This document shows positions 16,362-24,107 of a DNA stretch of 32,616 bases, piece by piece. The position numbers and the translations under genes were made by a program. Every line of letters starts with the position of its first letter. Position 1 is the first letter of the stretch. The notes beneath the pieces were generated by a model. It was not told the origin of the DNA. It did not search any database and was given only the letters and a program-made list of their open reading frames with translations. This DNA comes from Planctomycetia bacterium (GTDB lineage Bacteria; Planctomycetota; Planctomycetia; Pirellulales; Thermoguttaceae), in assembly GCA_026401055.1 (NCBI GenBank), contig JAPLNP010000066.1, forward strand, positions 1 to 32,616, given 5' to 3'.

Positions 16362-17987
16362 TTCCTCTATTCCCAACGAAAGACCGTAGGTCGTCTGGAT
16401 TCTGGCCAGTTCGGCCAGGTCGGTCCGATAGACCTTGCGACCATGCAGCGTGGATGGAGTCACGCCGTAGCGGCGGAATACGGTGGCCACCCCCTTGGGT
16501 GACCATTGCCGGAAACTCACTTGGTCAAGCTCTCGGGCCGCCTCGAGGATTTCCTTGGGTTGGGGCATGTCCAGGGCCGCCCGCCGCTCGGCCAGAATCC
16601 GCAGCAGAGTCTCGTCATGATCGGGCGTGGCGTCGTCCTTCCCGGCGTCGATGCTTGCCAGCGCGTGTTCCTGCAAGAGACCAAGCAGTCCCCGGACCCC
16701 GCGAGATTCGAGCCACGACGCGATGCTCAGAATGGGTTGCCACAGTTCAAAACTGCGACCGCTCATTGCCGGGCAAACGTCGGTTCGGCTCGGCAGGTCC
16801 AACCACGACTCGCCGTGCTCAAGCGCTATGGAGTGGAGGGCATCCCGTAGCACCTGCCACCCCTTGGCGTCGGAGTCGATCCGACGACATGGTTTCTCCG
16901 ACCCCGGTGGGGAGCGGAACATGGTGATTGAGATACATCGACTCGCCAGCGCCGGGGGGAGCCCAGATATGCACGCCAGCGCCTTGGGGGTGAACACGTC
17001 GAAGCTCACTGTCTTGAATCCGTTGTCTCCCATTGGCTCGAGCCGCGTTGCCGTGCCACCCCTTCGGTAGCCGGCAAGGAGCATCGAAAGGATCTCCGCC
17101 GTCGCCGGGTCCTGTGTGTTCCGCAAGCGCTCCGCTTCGTCCAGGAGAAGACAACCACCTTGGGAATGAAGCGTCCGGAACAACGCCGCGCCGGTCATAT
17201 TGCTTGACCCGAGCGGACGGAACACCAGTCGCGAAAGAACCTCGAAAACCCGGCTCTTGCCCGACCCGAGTGGACCACCCACGAACAAATAGGGCACGGC
17301 GTCCCACGTCTGAAAGATGTACGACAGCATCGACCAGCAAACCACGGTTGCAGTAACGCCGCCGGCATGGGCTGGAGGAAGGTCTATGAAGTGGGCGAAC
17401 CGCTCGAACATCGCCTTGAACGTGTCCGCCACGTCCGGGGCCGGCTCGCCGTCCAACCATCGCCGTCGGGCCGCCCCACTCCAGCCGGGCTTTGTGCTCG
17501 GGCTGGGTTCGCTCGGCGTCGGATGAATCCACAAGCGGCGACCGCCGGGCACATCGAGGATGTGGGCCATCGGGACCTTTTCCCGCCGGCCATCCGCCCA
17601 CCGAAGATAGAGTAGCCACCGACCCTGGACACGATCACCCATCGTCGTCATGCTCGGCACAGCCAAGCCCGACGCCTCGGGCACAATGAATCGCTCGGGG
17701 CGAATAAGCGACCCAGCGTCAACCTCGTCCTGCGACCCGGCCGCCGAGTCGCTCGGCACGGGTTGCCGCGCCACGTCTTCGGCCACCGCCAACAGTCGGC
17801 GATCCAGGTCGTCGGCGTCGAGGTCCGGAAAGGACTGCATTACGCGGTTCCGGAACGAGACGCGCTTCTCCCTCTTGGCGATGTCCAGCTTGTCGGCCTC
17901 GATCGTCTGGCCGTCGCGCTTGGCGAAGACGCAGACCGTGCCGTTCCTCCCTGATGGGGTATACTCCAACGTGATATTGTCGTTCAT
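16341..17987 (-). CDS. DUF3631-like AAA+ ATPase / replicative helicase
   Basis: 548 aa. Walker A is GGPLGSGKS (residues 237-245) after PYLFV, Walker B is CLLLDEAERL (279-288), followed by a sensor region FDVFTPKALACI and the arginine-bearing LPPALASRCISI. The segment SFELWQPILSIASWLESRG and the C-terminal winged-helix-like part (SPKGVATVFRRYGV) match the DUF3631/phage-primase C-terminal ATPases found in integrated elements. I see no primase active site in the N-terminal ~200 residues. Likely job: unwinding the element's origin. The last seven codons are formed by the iteron repeat. The start overlaps the upstream gene by 4 bases. Confidence 0.8.
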   Translation of the reverse strand: MNDNITLEYTPSGRNGTVCVFAKRDGQTIEADKLDIAKREKRVSFRNRVMQSFPDLDADDLDRRLLAVAEDVARQPVPSDSAAGSQDEVDAGSLIRPERFIVPEASGLAVPSMTTMGDRVQGRWLLYLRWADGRREKVPMAHILDVPGGRRLWIHPTPSEPSPSTKPGWSGAARRRWLDGEPAPDVADTFKAMFERFAHFIDLPPAHAGGVTATVVCWSMLSYIFQTWDAVPYLFVGGPLGSGKSRVFEVLSRLVFRPLGSSNMTGAALFRTLHSQGGCLLLDEAERLRNTQDPATAEILSMLLAGYRRGGTATRLEPMGDNGFKTVSFDVFTPKALACISGLPPALASRCISITMFRSPPGSEKPCRRIDSDAKGWQVLRDALHSIALEHGESWLDLPSRTDVCPAMSGRSFELWQPILSIASWLESRGVRGLLGLLQEHALASIDAGKDDATPDHDETLLRILAERRAALDMPQPKEILEAARELDQVSFRQWSPKGVATVFRRYGVTPSTLHGRKVYRTDLAELARIQTTYGLSLGIEETQVHPG

Positions 17988-18367
17988 GGCGCGGCCCCCC
18001 GATCACGGAGAACCTGGCCGACCTCTCTCAGTCCGCGCAAAAACGCCAGATCCCATTGTCGATTCGCCTCCCCCTCGATCGTCCGCGGCTTCGTGTTGCC
18101 CATGCCGATGATGCGGCGGGGGTCGTAGAGCGGGCGATGCAAGTGGGACAGTTCAAGCGCGTGGTATTCGTCGATGGTATTGTGGAGTGCCGCGCCGCCG
18201 TCATCCGCGAAGTGGTTGAAAACGACCGCGCGAACATGCGGCGGTCCATAGACCTGGACAAACCCGTCCGCGAACACCTCGACGATGATCGGAATCGGCG
18301 CCAGTCGCGGTTCGGGTTTCGGACGATCGACGGTCCGGAGGGTGATGGTCTTCGTTCGTGTGGTCAT
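17984..18367 (-). CDS. Small hypothetical protein of the replication operon
   Basis: 127 aa, starting MTTRTKTITLRTVDRPKPEP, with 4-base overlaps to both neighbours (ParB-like upstream, ATPase downstream), so it is translated as part of the same unit. It contains IPIIVEVFADGFVQVYGPPH, a beta-rich stretch, and a central HNTIDEYHALELSHLHRPLY. No known motif, signal or membrane segment is visible. Its tight coupling suggests a replication accessory function. Confidence 0.75.
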   Translation of the reverse strand: MTTRTKTITLRTVDRPKPEPRLAPIPIIVEVFADGFVQVYGPPHVRAVVFNHFADDGGAALHNTIDEYHALELSHLHRPLYDPRRIIGMGNTKPRTIEGEANRQWDLAFLRGLREVGQVLRDRGAAP

Positions 18368-19218
18368 CCGCCTGCACCTCCGAACCGCTCGGCCTCGATT
18401 CGGTCCAGCGTCTCGCGCGCGACGGCGATCAGAACGCGGACATCCTCGTCGCTCAAGACGGCCGCGTAGCTAGCGAACCAGTCGCGAACCGTGGAGCCCA
18501 CGCACTCGTCGCCGTCGGCGATATCATCATCACGGACTTCTGGCTCATCGGCTGGCAGGTGCAACTTCAGCGTAGCCGCGTTGGTGGGTTTGCCGGCACG
18601 CTTCGTCTTCGTCGCCTTGCCTGCGACCTTCTCATCAACCCACTCGTCTTGCTCGGCGTGGTCCTTGTTGGTGGCGACCTTAGCCGCGGCGGAAACGGCG
18701 ACCTTGCCGTCCTTGACCGCGGCGGCGAGCTTCTTGGACCCCTGCTTGGTCACCTTGGCGGCATGGTCAACAGACTTGCCAGAGACCTTCATGAGCTTGG
18801 CGGCCTTGTCGCGGGATTTCCCCTTCTCTTTTTGTGGTGGTAAATTTGCCACCACAGATTTCGGCTTCCGCTTCTTCCTGTCCTTGGCATCGGCGGCGAA
18901 AATCTCAGCGAGCTTCGCCGCAACCATCGCCCTCTGCGACTCGTTCAGATGGCGGCGGTGGACATTCAGGGAGACGACGTGCGCGATGGGGTCCTTAATC
19001 GCGAAGTCCACGCCGATCGTCTTGGGCTCGATGCCGAGCTTCATGCAGGCGCGATAGCGGTGCTTGCCGTCGAGTATCTTGCCGTCGTACAGCTCAATGT
19101 CGTTGATCTGGCCGTGTTGCTTGATGTCCTCGACGAGCCGGTCAAACTCGTCACCGCTCATTGACGGGAAGATGTCGGCGGCGGGGTGGACGTCGAGGTT
19201 GTTTCTGATAGAATCCAT
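18364..19218 (-). CDS. ParB/Spo0J-domain DNA-binding protein
   Basis: 284 aa from ATG 19218 with AAGGAGA eight bases upstream. The N-terminal ~95 residues are a ParB N-terminal (sulfiredoxin-like) domain: VHPAADIFPSMSGDEFDRL, DGKILDGKHRYRACMKLGI and the helix NVHRRHLNESQRAMVAAKLAE. A long lysine/alanine-rich middle (about 115-215) is probably flexible and DNA-binding. The C-terminal ~60 residues are acidic and helical. Such proteins may act in partitioning, replication or transcription; no parA gene accompanies it, so classic partitioning is less likely. Confidence 0.82.
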   Translation of the reverse strand: MDSIRNNLDVHPAADIFPSMSGDEFDRLVEDIKQHGQINDIELYDGKILDGKHRYRACMKLGIEPKTIGVDFAIKDPIAHVVSLNVHRRHLNESQRAMVAAKLAEIFAADAKDRKKRKPKSVVANLPPQKEKGKSRDKAAKLMKVSGKSVDHAAKVTKQGSKKLAAAVKDGKVAVSAAAKVATNKDHAEQDEWVDEKVAGKATKTKRAGKPTNAATLKLHLPADEPEVRDDDIADGDECVGSTVRDWFASYAAVLSDEDVRVLIAVARETLDRIEAERFGGAGG

Positions 19219-19284
19219 GGAACATTTCTCCTTTGACCCGGGCGCGAAACGGTCCACGTCGCGTACCGGGTTTTTTGTTGGGGT

Positions 19285-19521
19285 TCACTCGGCACCGTCA
19301 CCGCCGACTGTCCGGCGGCGCAGAAAGTCGTCCAGGTCGCATTTTCGGTAGCGCACGGAGCGACCAATCTTGACCATGGGCAAGTATTTGCCAGTCATCG
19401 CCCAAGCCGCCAGCGTCTGGGTTTTCATCGTCAGGTACGCCGCGGCCTCTTCCCGCGTCTTCAGTTCGCTTTGTTCGTCCTTCGCCCGCGTCTTCAGTTC
19501 CCTCGTGGCTGTGGCAGTCAT
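19285..19521 (-). CDS. Excisionase/AlpA-like helix-turn-helix protein
   Basis: 78 aa from ATG 19521, with GAGGG six bases upstream; a TTG two codons earlier is possible. The C-terminal half is a MerR-like winged helix: LKTREEAAAYLTMKTQTLAAW, shown in part as TREEAAAYLTMKTQTL, then VKIGRSVRYRKCDLDDFLR. AlpA and Xis proteins of satellites have this form: they activate satellite genes or steer excision. It is the first gene after the strong terminator and heads the replication operon, so a regulator role is likely. Confidence 0.85.
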   Translation of the reverse strand: MTATATRELKTRAKDEQSELKTREEAAAYLTMKTQTLAAWAMTGKYLPMVKIGRSVRYRKCDLDDFLRRRTVGGDGAE

Positions 19522-19696
19522 CGTCAACCCTCATTAAAAATAATGGAAACCAAACGTCGAGAAGGAATCCTAGCAGACAACGCTCAATCCACGTTTGCGG
19601 ATCCGCTCGTTTTCGGCCAGATGTCCGCAAATTTCCGGTTCTTGCCGGTTGGGGCCTGTTGGGGCCTGTTGGCCTGCTTTTCAACGTAAGCGCATG

Positions 19697-19722
19697 AAAA
19701 AAGCCCCGACCGGCGGGGCTTT
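19697..19722 (-). terminator. Intrinsic terminator of the int operon
   Basis: On the minus strand, stem GCCCCG/CGGGGC with a 5-base loop followed by six T residues. It separates the int-228-aa gene unit from the HTH gene and replication operon, so those are transcribed independently. Confidence 0.9.
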
Positions 19723-19740
19723 GGTGGGCGATGCGTCGTA

Positions 19741-20427
19741 TCAGTCCTCGGCGTGCTCGTCCTCTTTCTTCTGGCCACTGCGCGCGATCCAGTCGTCATA
19801 GAGCGGATCGCGCGTGTTGACGCGCCACGACCCCTTCGCCGCCCGTTGAACGCGGTTCGATCCGTCCTTGCTCCATTTCATCAACGTTCTCTGTGTGCGC
19901 CCGAGCCGCTTGGCCCACGTCGACAGTGTGGCCGAGTCCGACCAGACCGGAGGATTTCGTTTCTCTGGCGATGCGGCGTCAACTACGCCGTCGGCGCCGG
20001 GCACGACCGGATCGGCTCGCTCCGCGCGGACGCGGGCCTCCAGCCGATGCAGCGCAGTGACCACGGCCGCCCATTGGTCATCGCTCGGCGAATCGAAATA
20101 GTCGTGCAAATTCCACAACGCGGTCGAATTCATTCCCCGGACTTCCATCACGCCGGCCAGGGCCTTCAGCAAGTCAACCACCTCGACCCGGAGGTCGACC
20201 AGGTGCGGTATGTCATCAAATGCTTCCTGAACCGACTTGGGCTTCTTTCGGCTGAGGACCACCAGTTCACCCCACAGCCGCCGGAAGTCAGCAATTCCCC
20301 GCAAAACGTCATCCATCGGACTGGCCTTCTCCGTTTGCTTCGGCATTCGCGCCTGCAGTTCGGCCCACAGCCGTGCGTACTCAACCCACGTCCGCAACAC
20401 GTCATCCAACCGCAACACGTCATCCAT
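19741..20427 (-). CDS. 228-aa protein overlapping int, with N-terminal 37-aa duplication
   Basis: Starts inside the last 8 bases of the integrase gene. The first 37 residues (MDDVLRLDDVLRTWVEYARL...) are followed by a related unit, MDDVLRGIADFRRLWGEL; at DNA level ACGTCATCCATCGG recurs exactly 111 bases apart, so this is an in-frame tandem duplication. The C-terminal ~65 residues look like a helix-turn-helix (LSTWAKRLGRTQRTLMKWSK then KGSWRVNTRDPLYDDW). No known family recognised. Coupling to integrase and the DNA-binding look suggest a recombination directionality factor or an int regulator. Confidence 0.75.
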   Translation of the reverse strand: MDDVLRLDDVLRTWVEYARLWAELQARMPKQTEKASPMDDVLRGIADFRRLWGELVVLSRKKPKSVQEAFDDIPHLVDLRVEVVDLLKALAGVMEVRGMNSTALWNLHDYFDSPSDDQWAAVVTALHRLEARVRAERADPVVPGADGVVDAASPEKRNPPVWSDSATLSTWAKRLGRTQRTLMKWSKDGSNRVQRAAKGSWRVNTRDPLYDDWIARSGQKKEDEHAED

Positions 20428-21751
20428 CGGGCTGGCCCCCCTCGGTCCCGTTGCCCTCGACCAGGCCCGCAGCCGTGCGCATGGCCAGGGTCGCCGCCTC
20501 GACGTCCACGATCACGCCGTTGCCCTCCACGGCGTCGTCGACGATCACGCCGTTGCCCTTCACGCCGCCGGCCTCGCGCATCGCAGACACGGCCGCCTCG
20601 ACGGATGCACGAACCGGATCGAGTTGCAGCCGGCTGTAGATCGCCGTCGCCGATTGGTCGCGATGCCCAAGGGACTTGCCGATGATCGGCAGACTCGACC
20701 CCGCCGCTGCCTGCCAGCTACCGAGCGACCGACGTAGATCATGGGGACGCATCCCCGAGATACCGGCGCGCTCCAAGATGCGGGCCCAAGGTTTGTACGG
20801 GTCGACGACGTGCCCTTGCTTCGCGCGGCGGTTGGCGGGGAATACAAAATCCGACTTCTTCCTGCTCGCCTGCCTGGATTCGAGGATGACCCGCGCCGGC
20901 TCGGCCAACACTATGACCATCGGCTTGCCGTTCTTCATTGCGGAACCCGGCAAATACCACAGCCCCTTCCCCAGGTCCAGTTGCTCCCACCTCATCGCCT
21001 GGACGTTTCCACGCCGGGCCCCGGTAAACAACGCGACGAGGAAGTAGTCTCGCCACAGCGGCTCCTCGACGGCCAGCGCGGCGAAGAACCGCCCCATTTC
21101 GTCCGGCAGCAAGAAGCGTTCCCTCGATTCTTCGGCGAACCGCTTCACGCCGACGCACGGATTCGGCAGACTGACCCCCAGGTCATCGGCTGCTCGCCAC
21201 ATTGCCGATAGCAGCGCTCGAGCCCGGTTCGCCTGGTAGTGACCGTGCTTCTCGCCGAGACGGGCGTGCCAGCGCTGGACGTCGGCCCTGATGATGTCCT
21301 TCAGTCGGCGACCTGCCAAGACGGTGAAGTACTTCTTGAACACCCGCTGATCTTCCTTCCAGGTCTTCTTGCGGGGCTTGGCGTGTACCGTCAGCCAGTG
21401 GCTGAACAGTTCCTTGAGGGTGGGCGACTCCCGCCGCGCCCGTCGCTCGGACGCGGGGTCCTTCCCGGCCGCAATCTCGCCCACCATTTCCCTGACCGCG
21501 GACCGGGCGTCGTCGATCGACACGTTGGGGAACTTCCCCAGCCGGATCCGCTCCGGTCGACCGTCGATCTTGCGGTACAAGTAGTACGACTTGCTGCCGG
21601 CCTCCGTCACAACCAGGCACAGCCCGGGCGTCTTGCTGTCGTAGTGGTAGACCCTCCCCCGTTCGGGCGCAGCCAGCTTCTTCAGTCGCTCCATCGTGAA
21701 CGGAAACCGCGACGTGCCCACCTGTTTGCTCCCCATAACGATGCTCCCCAT
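20420..21751 (-). CDS. int: Tyrosine integrase of the element
   Basis: 443 aa. N-terminal arm-binding domain (DUF4102-type, SKTPGLCLVVTEAGSKSYYL in part), core-binding SAM-like domain (about 110-205), and catalytic domain with the full set R246 (TGARRGNV), K273, H337-x2-R340 (RPHDLRRS), H363 (LGHRD) and Y372 (IYSRL). It catalyses integration into tRNA-Gln and, with help, excision. The C-terminal tail holds a duplicated GNGVIVD segment. The first 15 bases (ATGGGGAGC..) are repeated, creating a second possible ATG at 21736 with GGGGAG ahead of it. It lies 159 bases from attR and reads inward. Confidence 0.95.
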   Translation of the reverse strand: MGSIVMGSKQVGTSRFPFTMERLKKLAAPERGRVYHYDSKTPGLCLVVTEAGSKSYYLYRKIDGRPERIRLGKFPNVSIDDARSAVREMVGEIAAGKDPASERRARRESPTLKELFSHWLTVHAKPRKKTWKEDQRVFKKYFTVLAGRRLKDIIRADVQRWHARLGEKHGHYQANRARALLSAMWRAADDLGVSLPNPCVGVKRFAEESRERFLLPDEMGRFFAALAVEEPLWRDYFLVALFTGARRGNVQAMRWEQLDLGKGLWYLPGSAMKNGKPMVIVLAEPARVILESRQASRKKSDFVFPANRRAKQGHVVDPYKPWARILERAGISGMRPHDLRRSLGSWQAAAGSSLPIIGKSLGHRDQSATAIYSRLQLDPVRASVEAAVSAMREAGGVKGNGVIVDDAVEGNGVIVDVEAATLAMRTAAGLVEGNGTEGGQPDG

Positions 21752-21761
21752 GAAAAATCCC

Positions 21762-21815
21762 GTGCTACCGCCGTGCTACCGGTGCTACCAAAAACAGTCA
21801 AAAACGCGGTAGCAC
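21762..21815. promoter_or_regulatory. Right cluster of GTGCTACC sites (candidate integrase arm sites)
   Basis: Three forward copies (21762, 21773, 21782) and one reversed (21808) of the octamer found six times at the left end. They lie directly upstream of the integrase start, so integrase binding here could also control its own expression. Confidence 0.65.
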
Positions 21816-21825
21816 CGTCAATAGT

Positions 21826-21854
21826 AGCTTAGCCGTAAGTCGTTTTGGGGTCAA
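21826..21854 (-). promoter_or_regulatory. Candidate int promoter
   Basis: On the minus strand, TTGACC (21854-21849), 17-base spacer and TAAGCT (21831-21826). The -10 match is weak. The arm-type octamers lie just downstream, between it and the int start. Confidence 0.3.
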
Positions 21855-21909
21855 CACCTATCAACAAGAACCAAACTGACAAAACGGGCGTCAAAACGCT
21901 CGGAAACTC

Positions 21910-21953
21910 ACTCTGGATCAGTTAGTCAAGGTTCAAATCCTTGTTCCCCAGTT
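21910..21953 (+). repeat. attR core (44-bp direct repeat, tRNA-Gln fragment)
   Basis: Exact copy of 10811-10854. It contains the anticodon loop to the 3' end of tRNA-Gln but no 5' acceptor strand or D arm, so it is a displaced tRNA fragment, not a functional tRNA. Confidence 0.95.
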
Positions 21954-21954
21954 G

Positions 21955-21997
21955 ACGCAAGGCCTTTCGTAGCAATGAGTTACGAAGGGCCTTTTGC
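21955..21997 (+). terminator. Host tRNA-Gln terminator displaced by integration
   Basis: Stem GGCCTTTCGTA / TACGAAGGGCC with loop GCAATGAGT, extended by ACGCAA/TTGCGT, then a short T-rich tail. Before integration this hairpin would have followed the tRNA-Gln gene directly. The element now supplies a diverged version at 10860. Confidence 0.75.
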
Positions 21998-22154
21998 GTT
22001 CAGCGGAACTGGAATCGCATCTGCCGCGAGTCGGGAGACGTCAGCGGTTTGGTGATTTCGCCATTCCCGCGTAGATTGGAGACATCGAAGACACATCGAA
22101 GGCACGCTTCGCAAACTTGCACTCAACAACCCCGGGCTTCAAGGAGGCGAACCC

Positions 22155-24107
22155 GTGACGCCACGCATCATCGGCTCCGACTTGTTTGCCAGGAACGACC
22201 GGGGGCGTCTTCTTTCGCGAATCGCCACCGTTTTTCCTCACGACAACGTGCTGGTGACTCTGCCCGGCATTCACGCCACGCATCGGGGCGCCTATCTGGA
22301 TCTGCTCGACGAGGAGCGACAAGCGGGCGGCCTGGGCCCTTTGACGCCCGAGGAGAGGACGGTCCGGTGGCGCAAGGCCGTGGATCTGATCGTGGACGAA
22401 GACGCCGTCCTGATCCGGCCGGACCCTGACGACATGCCGCTTGCCTTCGCCGCCGATGAGGTTCTGCAGAAGATCGTGCCGAAGCCGCGGATCCGTTTCC
22501 TCAACGTGTTGAATCCAAGCGTGCGCAACGCCGTCAAACGTCGCGGCGAATGCTGGAGGATCACGCCTTTGCCCAGATCGACCGGCGAGATGAAACAGAT
22601 GATCCGCGACTCGCGGCTTGGCATTGGCGGCCGAGACATCTACTACTACAGCAAGGCTGCCGGCACCCACTGGTTGACCTGCCAGGAATTTGCACAACTG
22701 GCTACTCTGGACGATGACGATCTCCGCAAGCACTTGGTCGAGATCCAGCGGTATTGCGCCTGCTGGAACAACCAGGGGACCCGCGAGGTGGACTTCTTCC
22801 TGGCCGAGCCGTCGTTCCGAGCCGAATGGGCCGCCTTCGATTTCGCCGAGATGGCGCCCGTGGCTCTGCGGGCAGCCCACGATACGCTCAAAGGGGAGTT
22901 CAGCAGTTCGGTGTGTCCCGAGTTGCGGCAGGACGACGTGGAGAATGCCGAGTGGCGTTGGCGGATGTTCGCGGTGTTGGTGCCGCATGGCGAAGACGTT
23001 GCCTCCGAAGAGGAGATGCTCGGCCTGGGCGCTGAGTTCTACATGCAGGTTGAGTGGCTGCCGGGCGGCCGGATCGAAGAGGGGGAACTGATCCTGGACC
23101 CGGTGCTCGACGAGATTCGCCGGGCGGGGGGCCACATCAGGCCGACGACCGTCGACTACAGCCAGGCGAGGGGCCTCCTGTTCAACCTGGTTCGGGAGTA
23201 CGGCGATCTGGAATATGTGAATCTCGGGCGCATCAGCGCCTCGATGGCGCGACGGCCCTCCCCGGGCGGACGTCGCGGCGTCTACGTGGTCGAGATGAAG
23301 CGGCGCGACAGTGCGGAAGAAATCCTCAAGATCATCCGCATGCAGAAATGGGGCGTCCGCGAACACTTGGACGAGGGAAAGCCGCTGCTCGAGGCGACTC
23401 TGAACTCGGAAGAGTACACCGAGTACGTCTTGGATCGGCGTCTCGCTTGCCGCCAATTAGGCATGAATCTGCCGGTGCAAGTCGTTACCCGCAAGGTCAG
23501 CGAGACGTACTCGGGCAAGCAGAAACGCTACTGGACGACGCGGATCTGGTCGCCCTATTTCGAACGCGACTACATCCGCGGCCTCGCCACCGACATGGTC
23601 CCCCCTAGCCGGTTTCAAGACTCCGAGTTCGCGATGCGATTCGCCGCGCTCCTGGGCCGGGCGGCCGCGCCGAACATCATTGTCGGCCGACAATCTCGTG
23701 GCGGAATCGTGATCTTCGACAACGGCGACGAAGTGCTCATCGAAGACGAACACGGACTGCCGGCCGACATCCTGGTTGCGGACCACACGGGCGCGTTCGT
23801 CGCCTTCGACGCGGACATCCACCAACTCGCCGCCGTGTACGCCGCGCCGGTCAACCGTCGGGTTGCGCATGTCACCAACCCCAGCGAATTCGCCGACGCC
23901 TACGTGGGAGCCTGTCTGGGCAATTTCGCCCGGATTCAGCGGGAATACCGCGACCGGCGTCGGGCCTTCGATAGCCTGTTCGCCGATCGGCCTCGCGACG
24001 AGGCCGGCAGTCTCGCCTACCGGTGGGAGCGAGTGCTGAGGCGGCTGGACGAAGCCAATCTCAACACACTCGAAGCGGCAATCCGCAAGAACCTCGCGCG
24101 CCCTTAG
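22155..24107 (+). CDS. 650-aa hypothetical protein next to attR
   Basis: GTG start at 22155, chosen for the strong AAGGAGG seven bases upstream. Cytoplasmic by appearance: no signal peptide or membrane helix. Notable stretches are a central GIGGRDIYYYSKAAGTHWLT, PVQVVTRKVSETYSGKQKRY, and a C-terminal beta-rich part GGIVIFDNGDEVLIEDEHG then ADILVADHTGAFVAFDADIH. These last are vaguely like kinase-fold or ATP-grasp-like strands, but no catalytic motif is complete, and I do not recognise the family. It lies outside the att repeat, so it is chromosomal. It has no obvious operon partner; its stop codon overlaps the MITE-like repeat. Confidence 0.85.
   Translation: MTPRIIGSDLFARNDRGRLLSRIATVFPHDNVLVTLPGIHATHRGAYLDLLDEERQAGGLGPLTPEERTVRWRKAVDLIVDEDAVLIRPDPDDMPLAFAADEVLQKIVPKPRIRFLNVLNPSVRNAVKRRGECWRITPLPRSTGEMKQMIRDSRLGIGGRDIYYYSKAAGTHWLTCQEFAQLATLDDDDLRKHLVEIQRYCACWNNQGTREVDFFLAEPSFRAEWAAFDFAEMAPVALRAAHDTLKGEFSSSVCPELRQDDVENAEWRWRMFAVLVPHGEDVASEEEMLGLGAEFYMQVEWLPGGRIEEGELILDPVLDEIRRAGGHIRPTTVDYSQARGLLFNLVREYGDLEYVNLGRISASMARRPSPGGRRGVYVVEMKRRDSAEEILKIIRMQKWGVREHLDEGKPLLEATLNSEEYTEYVLDRRLACRQLGMNLPVQVVTRKVSETYSGKQKRYWTTRIWSPYFERDYIRGLATDMVPPSRFQDSEFAMRFAALLGRAAAPNIIVGRQSRGGIVIFDNGDEVLIEDEHGLPADILVADHTGAFVAFDADIHQLAAVYAAPVNRRVAHVTNPSEFADAYVGACLGNFARIQREYRDRRRAFDSLFADRPRDEAGSLAYRWERVLRRLDEANLNTLEAAIRKNLARP

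Larger units (their letters stand above)
10811..21953. mobile_element. Integrated tRNA-Gln element, candidate capsid-encoding phage satellite
   Basis: 11.1 kb bounded by a perfect 44-bp direct repeat of the tRNA-Gln 3' part, with a tyrosine integrase gene reading inward from the right end. Contents right to left: integration (int and an overlapping gene), regulation (AlpA/Xis-like HTH), replication (ParB-domain protein, DUF3631-like ATPase, iteron array), three small unknown genes, head genes (S49 protease/scaffold and major capsid protein), and a divergent HigBA pair. All main genes share the minus strand, several with 4-8 base overlaps, and none is visibly broken. No portal, terminase, tail or lysis gene can be seen. 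Size and gene order fit phage-inducible islands. A reduced prophage is the alternative. Confidence 0.9.

Noticed and set aside
21910-21953. Second tRNA-Gln gene
   Set aside because: Only the 3' part is present; the 5' acceptor strand and D arm are missing. It is the attR copy.
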